Shown here piece after piece: positions 1-8,410 of a stretch of 18,748 bases of DNA; the stretch's first letter is position 1, and the number at the start of each line of letters is the position of its first letter. The stretch covers positions 1 through 18,748 of the forward strand of contig JAGAAH010000133.1 in assembly GCA_017615375.1 (NCBI GenBank), given 5' to 3'. The notes under the pieces are model-generated. The model did no database searches, was not told the DNA's origin, and saw only the letters and a list, made by a program, of their open reading frames with translations. The translations under genes were made by a program, and so were the position numbers. This stretch comes from Lachnospiraceae bacterium. GTDB taxonomy: Bacteria > Bacillota > Clostridia > Lachnospirales > Lachnospiraceae.

Positions 1-444
1 ACAGTATCCGTAACAGATAATGCAGGTAAGTATGTATTTAACGCAAAGTGCTATGTAACATTACAGTCGGTTAAGATAGCAGTAGCAAGCCAGTACAATA
101 TTCACAGTGTTGGAAATATGACTTCTGTACAGCAGTGCGCAAGAGTTGCAGTAGATAACTTTACAGTAGCTAACCAGACACTTTCCAAGGTTCAGGCAGC
201 TCTTAACTCAGTATCAAGCCAGAGATCAGCACTCGGTGCTTTACAGAACAGATTAGAGCATACAATAGCTAACCTTGATACAGCTTCTGAGAATACATCA
301 GCAGCTGAGAGCCAGATCCGTGATGTTGATATGGCAGCTGAGATGGTTACATACAGCAAGAATAATATCTTGCAGCAGGCAGGTCAGTCAATGCTTGCTC
401 AGGCTAATCAGTCAACTCAGGGTGTTCTTAGTCTCTTACAGTAA
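1..444 (+). CDS. fliC: Flagellin, C-terminal part (5' end outside window)
   Basis: The frame is open from base 1 to a TAA at 442-444, so only the last 147 residues are visible. The final ~105 residues are the conserved flagellin C-terminal D1/D0 helices: a heptad-rich SSQRSALGALQNRLEHTIANL stretch, then ENTSAAESQIRDVDMAAEM and a tail ending QSTQGVLSLLQ. The first ~40 residues belong to the variable surface-exposed domain. Flagellin polymerises into the filament after export by the flagellar type III system. The downstream Maf and nonulosonate genes suggest this protein is the glycosylated substrate, with Ser/Thr in the exposed domain as the usual sites. A strong terminator follows 12 bases after the stop. 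The N-terminus and promoter are not in the window. Family identity is very secure; the symbol (fliC or hag) is only a naming choice. Confidence 0.95.
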   Translation, partial: TVSVTDNAGKYVFNAKCYVTLQSVKIAVASQYNIHSVGNMTSVQQCARVAVDNFTVANQTLSKVQAALNSVSSQRSALGALQNRLEHTIANLDTASENTSAAESQIRDVDMAAEMVTYSKNNILQQAGQSMLAQANQSTQGVLSLLQ

Positions 445-456
445 TTTAAATTTAAG

Positions 457-485
457 AGGGAGGAGTTAAAGCTCCTCCCTTTTTT
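457..485 (+). terminator. Rho-independent terminator after flagellin
   Basis: AGGGAGGAG (457-465) pairs perfectly with CTCCTCCCT (472-480) around a six-base loop, followed by a run of T to 485. It sits 12 bases after the flagellin stop and only 36 bases before the maf start. It should therefore end most flagellin transcripts while letting a fraction read into the glycosylation genes, unless these have their own promoter. Confidence 0.9.
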
Positions 486-521
486 CGATATATAAGATTC
501 GGTACAAGGAAGGTACAGGAC

Positions 522-2474
522 ATGAAAGACAATTACATATTCAACAAGAACATGGAAGCTTTTATACGAGCATATCCGGAAGAAGCAAGTAAGTACGATT
601 TGATAACCAACAATAAGGAAAAGTTCGAATTGGAGACTGTTATTGCTTACTCGGGTGAAGAAGTGGTTCGAGCCGTTTTACCGGACGGCAGAAAACTTAT
701 GCTAGAAGGCATATACGGCAAGGACGACTACATAAGCGATACAATTAAGAGCTATGGAAGAATATCACCACGAACGCCGCTTTTCTTGGTTGGAACCATG
801 TATATTGAGCTCGTTCGTAAGTTTGCTAAGGCAACCAATGATGAATGTTTTGTGGTATTATATGAGCCATCGCTTAAAATATTCGATTATGTAATGCATA
901 CGATGGATATTACAGATTTGTTCGGAAAGTTGCCTGCAACTTTATATATTGAGGGATTGACTTCAGGTAAGTTATCTCAGAGAATGTCTTCAATGTTTAC
1001 GCTTGAAATCTTTCCGTCGCTTAAGATTTTCATAGCACCTAACTATGAGCATTTATGTAAAGAAGAAGTATTGCGTGCAAGCAAGGGATTAAGAGATGCC
1101 TTTACCGAGCTTATGTCTGCATGGCATACCGGCGCGCGCTATACGGATGTTGCCAATAAGAACCTTATATACAATCTTAAAACTTATGCAGATGGTTATA
1201 ACGTTGCACAGCTTAGGGGTATATTACACGGAGAATACCCTGCTTTTGTTGTGTCTGCGGGACCGTCACTTAATAAAAATATAGATGAACTTAAGAAGAT
1301 TAAGGGTAGAGCCGCAATAATTGCGGTTGATACGGCTATTAAGCCTTTGCTTAATCATGGAATAAAACCTGATTTCTTCTGTATAGTTGATGGTAAGAAA
1401 CCTACGGAACTTATGAATCATCCGGGAATCCATGAAATCCCGCTCGTTACCCATCTGTCGGTTGCAAGCGGAATTATGGATCTTCATAAGGGTAAAAAAT
1501 TCTTCTATGCATCAGCTGAAAGTATCGAAGATGAGGTAATAAGAGTATGCCGTAAGGAAGCGGGGAATAAGAAGTATATTGTAAGTCAGAATCTCCCGAC
1601 CGGCGGTTCGGTTGCCAATACCGCGTTTTCGTTTGCGTATTTCATGGGTGCAAAAGAAGTTATACTTGTAGGTCAGGACCTTGCACTTACCAACGGAAGA
1701 ACGCATGCGGACGGAACTTTTAAAGCAAAGATGGATAAACTTAATCTTACGGAAGACCCGGAGTACTTTGAAGTAGACGGACTTCACGGCAATAAGGTAT
1801 ATACCCGTGGAGACTTTGATATGTACAGAATATGGTTCGAGAAATATATCAAAGATAATAATCTTACCAATGCAATCGATGCAACGCAGGGTGGCGCCAA
1901 GATTCACGGAACCAAGATTATGACCTTAAAGCGTGCAATCGAAACCTATTGTGTTAAAAAGGTTAATCTTAAGGAGAAGATTGATGCGCTTCCTAAGATG
2001 CTTGATTATGGTGCAAGAAAGGGTTTGTCCGATTTCTATTATGCTTTTCCTGAGAAGCTTATGGAAGTAAGCCGCAAGGCTAAGCAGGGAGAGAGAGCTT
2101 ATAGAAAATTCGCAAAGCTTTCGGAAGCGGAAAAAGTCGATAATAAGGAACTCCTTAAATGTGCGGATAAGATTAAGGAAATCAACGACTATATGAACAG
2201 CGACCAGTATGCACTTTTTGTGCAGGCGGGAATGATTGATATTGATTATGTAATGCGAATGTCGATATATGAGGAACAGGAAGACGAGAAGGATGAGAGA
2301 ATCCAGATTGCTAAGCAAGGAATCCTGTTAAATGGCCTTATAGCACTTTATGCTAAGACCATGTCAGAGAATATCGCGGTAATAGTTAAGAAGAGGACGA
2401 TTAAACCTGCAAAGAAAGATATTAACGGCAAGGTCGACAGATTCTTATATGAATTATCAAAGGAGGCAAGATAA
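522..2474 (+). CDS. Motility accessory factor (Maf), DUF115 6-hydroxymethylpterin-pyrophosphokinase-like flagellin glycosyltransferase
   Basis: The 650-residue protein has the hallmark DUF115/Maf core. PAFVVSAGPSLNKNIDELKK lies at about residues 240-259, a Rossmann-like AIIAVDTAIKPLLNHGIKPDF follows at 265-285, and VGQDLALTNGRTHADG is at 383-398. Proteins of this family transfer CMP-activated nonulosonic acids (pseudaminic or legionaminic acid) to Ser/Thr of flagellin in the cytoplasm before export. Length and domain order fit the family: variable N-terminal region, central DUF115 core, helical C-terminal region. The ATG at 522 is preceded by AAGGAAGG. The stop overlaps the next start (TAATG). 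Position just after flagellin and ahead of CMP-sugar genes supports the role. Substrate choice (legionaminic or another nonulosonate) is inference from the neighbours. Confidence 0.9.
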   Translation: MKDNYIFNKNMEAFIRAYPEEASKYDLITNNKEKFELETVIAYSGEEVVRAVLPDGRKLMLEGIYGKDDYISDTIKSYGRISPRTPLFLVGTMYIELVRKFAKATNDECFVVLYEPSLKIFDYVMHTMDITDLFGKLPATLYIEGLTSGKLSQRMSSMFTLEIFPSLKIFIAPNYEHLCKEEVLRASKGLRDAFTELMSAWHTGARYTDVANKNLIYNLKTYADGYNVAQLRGILHGEYPAFVVSAGPSLNKNIDELKKIKGRAAIIAVDTAIKPLLNHGIKPDFFCIVDGKKPTELMNHPGIHEIPLVTHLSVASGIMDLHKGKKFFYASAESIEDEVIRVCRKEAGNKKYIVSQNLPTGGSVANTAFSFAYFMGAKEVILVGQDLALTNGRTHADGTFKAKMDKLNLTEDPEYFEVDGLHGNKVYTRGDFDMYRIWFEKYIKDNNLTNAIDATQGGAKIHGTKIMTLKRAIETYCVKKVNLKEKIDALPKMLDYGARKGLSDFYYAFPEKLMEVSRKAKQGERAYRKFAKLSEAEKVDNKELLKCADKIKEINDYMNSDQYALFVQAGMIDIDYVMRMSIYEEQEDEKDERIQIAKQGILLNGLIALYAKTMSENIAVIVKKRTIKPAKKDINGKVDRFLYELSKEAR

Positions 2475-2764
2475 TGGAGAACGTTAGAGAAATACTCGAT
2501 ATAATCATGGAACTTGCCAAGGCAAAGAGAGGCAATGATGCATTTGCTTTTCTTGTTGAGAACTTTGATGCAATAAAGGAATATATTATGTTCCTTGGCG
2601 AGAATCAAATAATAGGAATCGATGAACTTAACGAATTATCGAATAATCTTATGAATGCGGTTGAGAATAAAGATTTATTCCTGCTTACCGATGTCGTACA
2701 GTATGCATTGATAAGCGTATATGATCAATTATTCAAGGAGGATGAAGTTGATGAAAAAGAATAA
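2474..2764 (+). CDS. Small acidic helical protein between Maf and glycosyltransferase, function unknown
   Basis: This is a 96-residue protein with no motif I recognise. The sequence looks largely alpha-helical and acidic (start MENVREILDIIMELAKAK, end FKEDEVDEKE), with no signal peptide or membrane segment, so it is probably cytoplasmic. Its ATG overlaps the maf stop codon as TAATG, and its 3' end overlaps the next gene by 14 bases, so translation is likely coupled to both. The maf 3' end supplies the ribosome site (AAGGAGG at 2460-2466). Such tight packing between two glycosylation enzymes suggests an accessory subunit or chaperone for Maf or the glycosyltransferase, but nothing in the sequence proves it. 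The coding call is supported by the overlaps and by codon use like the neighbours. Confidence 0.75.
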   Translation: MENVREILDIIMELAKAKRGNDAFAFLVENFDAIKEYIMFLGENQIIGIDELNELSNNLMNAVENKDLFLLTDVVQYALISVYDQLFKEDEVDEKE

Positions 2765-5435
2765 AGTGTTAATTTATACACCGGCATCCTCGTATGGTCA
2801 TGTATGGTTATATTTTAAGGCGATTACGGATTCGGTTAGAAGCGTATACCCGATGGATTTTGAAGTTGTTGAGCAAGGTGAGAACGGCGTCGATCGTGAG
2901 AAGATTACCAAAGCTTTAAAAGAAGGCGCGAAAGTAATCTGCGTTAACGGAGCTTTTATAGAAAGGGAAGAAGAGTGGATTCGAGATATTATTGAGAAGT
3001 ATTCCGACAGTTTCTCATTCTATTTCAAAGAAAATCCTTTGATATATGGTAGTATTCTTGGTAAGCTGCCTAAGAACGCGCGAGCAATGGTTAATTCGCG
3101 CGAGCACGTGGATTATCTTAAGAAGTATTACGGTATTAAGGCAATGTTTATTCCTAATGCAGCAATTGGACTTAAGAGCGCGAGAAAGTTTGAAAGCAGA
3201 GCCAATGATATACTTGTTGTCGGCACTTATTTGGATCCGGAGTCACTTAGAACGCACATAATCAGGGAAACACCGGCGGTACTTGAAGGCGTAAATGAAG
3301 CGATTCTTAAGCACCTTGAAAAGGATTATAAGGTAAGCGCGGTTACTTGTATGGAAGAAGAACTTAATAAGCTTGGTAAAAAGATAGATAGAGATACCAT
3401 GCTTGAGTTCTTTGATATGTATCTTATGCATTTCATTGAATATCAGAACAGATATTTCAGAAAGAAGATAGTGTGGGACATTATTAAGTCGGGTAAGATA
3501 GTTTCACTTCTCGGACAGAACTGGAATGTATTCATGGATGAAATTCCGGAGAATGAACAGTTTAAAGTATCCGTTCAAGGACAATTTATATCACTTACGC
3601 AAGCAGCAGATATGATGGCTAACGTAAAGATGGCGCTTTCTCTCGAAACCGAATACAAAGACGGTATTCATGAAAGAGTCGGAGCCGGATTGTTGGCAGG
3701 CGTTAATATGCTTACATTTGATACCCCGTTTGCAAGAGAACTTGCTGCGAAGAATCCGTCAATTAAGGTGTTTAATCCGAACGGCTCGAAGGATATTGAG
3801 AGAGTAATAGATAAGTGCTATGAGAATGCGCCAAAGACAGATGAACTTCCGGAAGAGTTAACGCCGGAGTATGCTGTAGGCAAGATACTCGAATGTATTT
3901 ACGGAAAGAATTATAATAAGATTATAGCAAATGAGGCATCCGGAAAGACGGTCAAGAAAAAAGCGTTTGAATACATAGCTATGGGTGACGGAAGGTTCTT
4001 TGTCAAGAACTCGAAGACAGGTCTTGTTGAGACAGGTGTGGATGTTAAGGAGTTAGTCGGTTATTCTACGCCGTATTCAATATTTACCGGAGTTATTGAC
4101 GGCATATATAATCCTGCAGATGCTTTAAAAGCTTTCGGACGATCGGGATTATATAAGATATATATGGTTTCATCGGATTATGATAAGACGATGAAAATGG
4201 TTGAAGAATTTGGAATTGGCGATATAGTTAAGAAGAGACTTGTAATATTTAGAACCAAAGAGGAGCTTAAGGCATATCTTACTTTGCATGATGAAGAATT
4301 CCTTCCACGTGTATATGGCAGCAATAAGGCATATTATAAGAGAATGACGGATGAGCTTCATAAGAAGCGTATAAGTAAGCCTCGTTCATCAAAGGTTAAG
4401 CCTATACTTTCAATCGGTATGCCAACGTATAACAGAGGCGAATTTGCGATAAAAGGTGTCTATAATCTTCTTAAGACCGAATTCGATTCAGAGATAGAGA
4501 TTATGATATCCAATAATGCGTCCACAAGTAACACTGAAGGATATGAGGAGATATCCAAGATTAAGGATTCGAGACTTAGGTATTGGAAGAATCCGGAGAA
4601 TCTCGGATATATGGGTAATATTTTTATCCTTGCAAAGAAGGCAAAAGGAAATTATATATGTTATCAGTCGGATGAGGATTACCTTTATACCGAAAATTTC
4701 GCTTATTATATGGGTAAATGCATTGCGGATCCGGATATCGATTTTATACAGGGCAATTCAGACGGTGAGGACAATGCGATTTTTGTAAGCGGTGAGAGAA
4801 TTTATGATGATAAAGCCGCTAATATAATCGGAGCTTTAAATTCTAATTACGTAACCGGTGTATTCATTAATGTTAAGCATTTAAGAAAGAATCATTTCGA
4901 AGAAGTTATCGAAAGAAATAAGGATAACAAATATGTATATTATTATACGCATTGTATACTGATGACACTTTCAATGATAAAATGCAAGGCTGCAACAACA
5001 CCGGTTAAGATATATCACGCGAATAAAGGCGAGAAGCCGAAGAGCTATGCAGGTCTTATCGATCTTAATAAGGCGGAGACGAGGTATTCTTTGGCAGAAG
5101 GTGCGATTGATTTTGTGTGTAAGGAAATCAAATTAGACCCGATAGATCTTGAGGCGGTAATAAGAGAGCGCATTAAGCGTACGTTCCAACTTGTTGTTGT
5201 TGGTTTCAGTAATCTTTATGAAGCTTATCTGGAGGCCGGAGTAGACATAGATAATGAAATCGCAAAGATGGATGATTGGCTCGAGGGATACCTTGTAAAG
5301 CTTAAAAAGTATTTCCCTGAGAGTACGTACAGACTTCTTTGTAAGGATCTTGTAGAAGACAGAGCGACTTTTGCGACAGACTTTGAGGATATAAGAAAGC
5401 AAGTAATAAAGCAATACGAAGAGGAACATAAATAA
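2751..5435 (+). CDS. Two-domain glycosyltransferase: GT-B-like N-terminal half fused to GT2 (GT-A) C-terminal half
   Basis: The start is placed at the ATG at 2751, nine bases after AAGGAGG (2735-2741). In-frame ATGs at 2721 and 2742 are upstream of, or touch, that site. The product is 894 residues. Residues 1-390 resemble the CgeB/DUF3880-type GT-B transferases of spore-coat and flagellar clusters, with IYTPASSYGHVWLYFKAI at the N-terminus and HERVGAGLLAGVNMLTFDTP at 307-326, typical of the nucleotide-sugar binding half. Residues 400-545 form a linker without recognised motifs. Residues 551-700 are a family 2 transferase: ILSIGMPTYNR at 552-562, ISNNA at 586-590, and an acidic metal-binding SDEDYL at 640-645 replacing the usual DxD. 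The last ~190 residues are helical. The protein probably adds further sugars to flagellin. It overlaps the preceding small gene by 14 bases. Donor and acceptor sugars are unknown. Confidence 0.85.
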   Translation: MKKNKVLIYTPASSYGHVWLYFKAITDSVRSVYPMDFEVVEQGENGVDREKITKALKEGAKVICVNGAFIEREEEWIRDIIEKYSDSFSFYFKENPLIYGSILGKLPKNARAMVNSREHVDYLKKYYGIKAMFIPNAAIGLKSARKFESRANDILVVGTYLDPESLRTHIIRETPAVLEGVNEAILKHLEKDYKVSAVTCMEEELNKLGKKIDRDTMLEFFDMYLMHFIEYQNRYFRKKIVWDIIKSGKIVSLLGQNWNVFMDEIPENEQFKVSVQGQFISLTQAADMMANVKMALSLETEYKDGIHERVGAGLLAGVNMLTFDTPFARELAAKNPSIKVFNPNGSKDIERVIDKCYENAPKTDELPEELTPEYAVGKILECIYGKNYNKIIANEASGKTVKKKAFEYIAMGDGRFFVKNSKTGLVETGVDVKELVGYSTPYSIFTGVIDGIYNPADALKAFGRSGLYKIYMVSSDYDKTMKMVEEFGIGDIVKKRLVIFRTKEELKAYLTLHDEEFLPRVYGSNKAYYKRMTDELHKKRISKPRSSKVKPILSIGMPTYNRGEFAIKGVYNLLKTEFDSEIEIMISNNASTSNTEGYEEISKIKDSRLRYWKNPENLGYMGNIFILAKKAKGNYICYQSDEDYLYTENFAYYMGKCIADPDIDFIQGNSDGEDNAIFVSGERIYDDKAANIIGALNSNYVTGVFINVKHLRKNHFEEVIERNKDNKYVYYYTHCILMTLSMIKCKAATTPVKIYHANKGEKPKSYAGLIDLNKAETRYSLAEGAIDFVCKEIKLDPIDLEAVIRERIKRTFQLVVVGFSNLYEAYLEAGVDIDNEIAKMDDWLEGYLVKLKKYFPESTYRLLCKDLVEDRATFATDFEDIRKQVIKQYEEEHK

Positions 5436-5459
5436 GTATTATAAAAGGAGGCACTTATT

Positions 5460-6530
5460 ATGCAAATGGAAGAACTCCTTAAATTCCTGACATATCAGGA
5501 CGCAACGGTCGTTGATGCGTTGCAGAAGATTGATAAAAATGCACAAGGTATATTGTTCGTAGTCGATAAGGACGACAGACTTATCGGCTCAATTACCGAC
5601 GGTGATATAAGACGCTGGCTTATTAAGACGGGCGATCTTCAGGCGGAAATCTCGTCTCTTATGAATAAGACTCCGAAATTCCTCTATAGCTATAACATGG
5701 GGGATTACAGAGAGTTCTTAAAGAGATATTCCATAAGAACCGCGCCGGTTTTATCTGCGACCAACGAAGTAGTCGACATCGTATTTTCCGGTGAAGGCTA
5801 TGAGGCCAAGGAAAAGGATACCGATACATTAAAGAACGTTCCCGTAGTTATCATGGCGGGTGGCAAGGGTACGAGACTTTATCCATACACCAAGGTATTG
5901 CCGAAGCCGTTAATTCCTATCGGTGACATTCCGATTATGGAGCGAATCATCGATAAGTTCAGAGACTATGGTGTGACGAACTTTTATGCAACGCTTAATT
6001 ATAAGAAGAATATGATTAAGTCGTACTTTGCGGATGTAATGCAGAATTACACCCTTAAGTATGTTGAAGAGGATGAACCGCTTGGTACTGCAGGTTCCCT
6101 TCATTTAATAGAGGACGAATTTGACGGACCGATAATCGTTACCAACTGCGATATCATGATTCATGCGGATTACGCGGATATCTATAAGCATCACATTAAG
6201 TCGGGCAACGAGCTTACAATCGTGTCCGCGTTAAAGAATATCGTGGTGCCTTACGGCGTAATTAAGTCTAAGGAAGACGGCGTGATTACCGGTATGGAGG
6301 AAAAGCCGAAGTTATCATACTTCGTCAACACCGGTATGTATGTCCTTAATCCGGAGCTTCTAAAGGAAATTCCGAAGGATACCTTCTATCATATGACGGA
6401 CTTAAGCAACGACCTTTTGTTCCAGGACAGAAAAGTCGGCATGTATCCGATTTCCGAAGACAGTTTCCTCGATATGGGCGAATTCGAAGAGATGCGCCGT
6501 ATGGAGCAGAAGCTCGATATGAAATCATAA
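5460..6530 (+). CDS. CBS-domain sugar-1-phosphate nucleotidyltransferase, PtmE-like (GDP-glucosamine route)
   Basis: The 356-residue protein combines two N-terminal CBS motifs (about residues 10-110) with a nucleotidyltransferase domain. That domain shows VVIMAGGKGTRLYPYTKVLPKPLIP at about 129-153 (nucleotide-binding GGxGTRL and the PKP lysine), DEPLGTAGSL at 205-214, and TNCDIM at 228-233 with the metal-binding aspartate. The architecture matches Campylobacter PtmE, a glucosamine-1-phosphate guanylyltransferase that starts the GDP-linked legionaminic acid pathway. The start ATG lies eight bases after AAAGGAGG. The gene follows the glycosyltransferase by 24 bases and is followed by a perfect 20-base palindrome before the next gene. 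GDP rather than UDP or CDP specificity is inferred from the family and from the NeuC/NeuA-type neighbours. Confidence 0.87.
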   Translation: MQMEELLKFLTYQDATVVDALQKIDKNAQGILFVVDKDDRLIGSITDGDIRRWLIKTGDLQAEISSLMNKTPKFLYSYNMGDYREFLKRYSIRTAPVLSATNEVVDIVFSGEGYEAKEKDTDTLKNVPVVIMAGGKGTRLYPYTKVLPKPLIPIGDIPIMERIIDKFRDYGVTNFYATLNYKKNMIKSYFADVMQNYTLKYVEEDEPLGTAGSLHLIEDEFDGPIIVTNCDIMIHADYADIYKHHIKSGNELTIVSALKNIVVPYGVIKSKEDGVITGMEEKPKLSYFVNTGMYVLNPELLKEIPKDTFYHMTDLSNDLLFQDRKVGMYPISEDSFLDMGEFEEMRRMEQKLDMKS

Positions 6531-6532
6531 TA

Positions 6533-6552
6533 GGGTAAAAGCGCTTTTACCC
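6533..6552 (+). repeat. Perfect 20-bp palindrome in the glycosylation operon
   Basis: GGGTAAAAGCGCTTTTACCC is identical to its reverse complement. It begins two bases after the stop of the nucleotidyltransferase gene and ends 25 bases before the next start. As RNA it can form an 8-base-pair stem with a four-base loop. There is no T run, so it is not a classical terminator. It may be an RNA stability or processing hairpin or a protein-binding operator. Confidence 0.8.
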
Positions 6553-6577
6553 GGAAATATCATAAGGAAGTGATTAA

Positions 6578-7213
6578 ATGGAGAATATCATTCTTGTAGG
6601 CTCGGGCGGCTGTATGCGTGAGCTTTTGTGGCAGATAGAAGAAGCAAATAAGAGATTGCCGCGTTATACGGTTTTGGGATACGTGGATCTTGTAGAGGAC
6701 CTCGCGATGGATGCGGTAGGTCATTGCAAGTACCTGGGAGACGACGATTATCTCGTTAATCTTCCGATGAAGGCGGGAGTTGTTCTTTGTATCGGTAATC
6801 CGGAGAAAAGACGCGAGCTCGTAAACTTATATAGACAGAACCCGAATCTCTATTTCCCGAGTATCGTCCTTTGCGATGAGGGAATGGCACCTGATTACAC
6901 AATCGGTGAGGGTTCGATTGTAAGTCGCGATTGTACGATTTCAACCAATGTTACAATCGGAAATTTTGTATTTATCAATATTGGCACGATAGTATGTCAC
7001 GATTCGATAATTGGCGATTATACCACACTTGCACCGCGCGTAACCTTATGCGGTAACGTGGAAGTGGGAACCGGCTCATATATCGGCGTAAGTTCGACGG
7101 TTAAGCAGGGCATCAATATAGGCAATGAAGTAATGGTCGGAGCCGGAGCCGTTGTTGTAGAAGATGTGGATAATTACCTTAAGGTTGTCGGAGTGCCGGC
7201 ACGTCCTATGTAA
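6578..7213 (+). CDS. NeuD/PglD-like sugar acyltransferase (left-handed beta-helix)
   Basis: The 211-residue protein has the NeuD/PglD fold. The N-terminal Rossmann-like part starts IILVGSGGCMRELLW (residues 4-18, the GxGGxxRE site that binds the sugar nucleotide). It is followed from about residue 105 by hexapeptide repeats (IGEGSIV, IGNFVFI, IGDYTTL, VGTGSYI, IGNEVMV). The probable catalytic base is His141 in CHDSIIGDY. The final GVPARPM is the usual family end. It should N- or O-acetylate an amino- or nonulosonate sugar with acetyl-CoA; a LegH-like role on a 4-amino sugar fits the cluster. The ATG is preceded by AAGGAAG, and the gene is 27 bases before the epimerase gene. Which position is acetylated cannot be read from the sequence. 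Confidence 0.87.
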   Translation: MENIILVGSGGCMRELLWQIEEANKRLPRYTVLGYVDLVEDLAMDAVGHCKYLGDDDYLVNLPMKAGVVLCIGNPEKRRELVNLYRQNPNLYFPSIVLCDEGMAPDYTIGEGSIVSRDCTISTNVTIGNFVFINIGTIVCHDSIIGDYTTLAPRVTLCGNVEVGTGSYIGVSSTVKQGINIGNEVMVGAGAVVVEDVDNYLKVVGVPARPM

Positions 7214-7240
7214 TGTAATAGCTTTTCTAAGGAGCAGACT

Positions 7241-8407
7241 ATGTGGAATATATGCGTGGTAACCTCTACCAGAGCAGATTACGGAATATTGTCAGGATTA
7301 TTGAAGAAGATTGATGCGGACAGCGAGCTTACACTTAAGCTTGTTGTGACCGGTATGCATCTTATGCCGGAGTTCGGCGAGACATATAAGGAAATCGAGA
7401 ACGACGGGCTTAAGATAGCGGAGAAAATCGATATAGCCGAAAAAGGCGATACGGAGCTTTCCGTTGCGAAGGTTATGTCTAATGCTACGCGTAAGTTTGC
7501 GGAGTATTTTGCGAAAAATCGTCCGGATATCCTTATCATTTTGGGCGACAGAACCGAGATGCTCGGAGTTGCGAGCGCAGCTCTTATAATGAATATTCCG
7601 ATTGCGCATATCCACGGCGGTGAGCTTACATTCGGAGCAGTGGACGATGCGGTAAGACATTCTTTAACTAAGATGAGCAGGATTCATTTTACGGCTTGCG
7701 AAGAGTATAGAAAACGAGTAATACAGATGGGCGAGCGCCCGGATACCGTCTTTGACGTAGGCGCCATGGGCGTGGAAAACGCTTTGAAAATGGAGAAGTT
7801 TACGAAAGCGGAAGTGCGCGAACGCTTGCATCTTGATAATGATAAACCGTATGTTATGGTAACGTTTCATCCAGAGACGCAGAGCATCCTTGGCGCGATG
7901 CTGCAGGTGCAGCCGCTTCTTAAGACGATGAAAGCGCATCCGGAATATAACTATGTAATAACCAAGGCAAATTCCGATGCGGGCGGATTAAGCATTAACG
8001 AGCTCTGGGAGAAAGAGTGCAAGATAGAAAAGAACTGGAATCTCTATGCGTCGCTTGGCGCCAAGTTATACTTAAGCGCGGTTCGCGATGCACAGTTCGT
8101 AATCGGCAATTCGTCGAGCGCAATCCTCGAAGTGCCGTCATTTAAGATACCGTCCGTAGATATCGGCGACAGACAAAAGGGCCGAATAATGGCGGAATCG
8201 GTAATACATGCCGACAATAACGAAGAGGCGGTATCAGCAGCATTTGAAGAGGCGGTAAAAGCTCGACGCGAAGATAGATTTAAAGATATGAAGAGTCCTT
8301 TCGGTGAAGGCGATACGGCAGACCGCATATTGGAGCACTTAAAGGATGCTTTAAGATTTAATAAAATAGGTGGAAAGAAAGAGTTCTACGATTTGTACCG
8401 GGAGTAG
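7241..8407 (+). CDS. neuC: Hydrolysing nucleotide-sugar 2-epimerase, NeuC/LegG type
   Basis: The 388-residue protein begins with the NeuC signature VTSTRADYGIL (7-17). It continues with LGDRTEMLG (101-109), the HIHGGELTFGAVDDAVRHSL stretch (123-142), TFHPET (208-213) and GNSSSAILEVPSFKIPSVDI (289-308). These are the conserved active-site segments of hydrolysing UDP-GlcNAc 2-epimerases, which release the nucleotide and give a free manno-configured sugar. In legionaminic acid synthesis the homologue LegG acts on the GDP-linked diacetamido sugar. Sialic acid NeuC uses UDP-GlcNAc. The preceding PtmE-like gene favours the GDP version, but substrate is not decided by motifs. The start has AAGGAG upstream, and the next gene begins three bases after the TAG stop. 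Confidence 0.92.
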   Translation: MWNICVVTSTRADYGILSGLLKKIDADSELTLKLVVTGMHLMPEFGETYKEIENDGLKIAEKIDIAEKGDTELSVAKVMSNATRKFAEYFAKNRPDILIILGDRTEMLGVASAALIMNIPIAHIHGGELTFGAVDDAVRHSLTKMSRIHFTACEEYRKRVIQMGERPDTVFDVGAMGVENALKMEKFTKAEVRERLHLDNDKPYVMVTFHPETQSILGAMLQVQPLLKTMKAHPEYNYVITKANSDAGGLSINELWEKECKIEKNWNLYASLGAKLYLSAVRDAQFVIGNSSSAILEVPSFKIPSVDIGDRQKGRIMAESVIHADNNEEAVSAAFEEAVKARREDRFKDMKSPFGEGDTADRILEHLKDALRFNKIGGKKEFYDLYRE

Positions 8408-8410
8408 ATA

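Noticed and set aside
2721..2750. Earlier ATGs for the fused glycosyltransferase (2721 and 2742)
   Set aside because: They lie before or directly against AAGGAGG at 2735-2741. Only 2751 has correct spacing.
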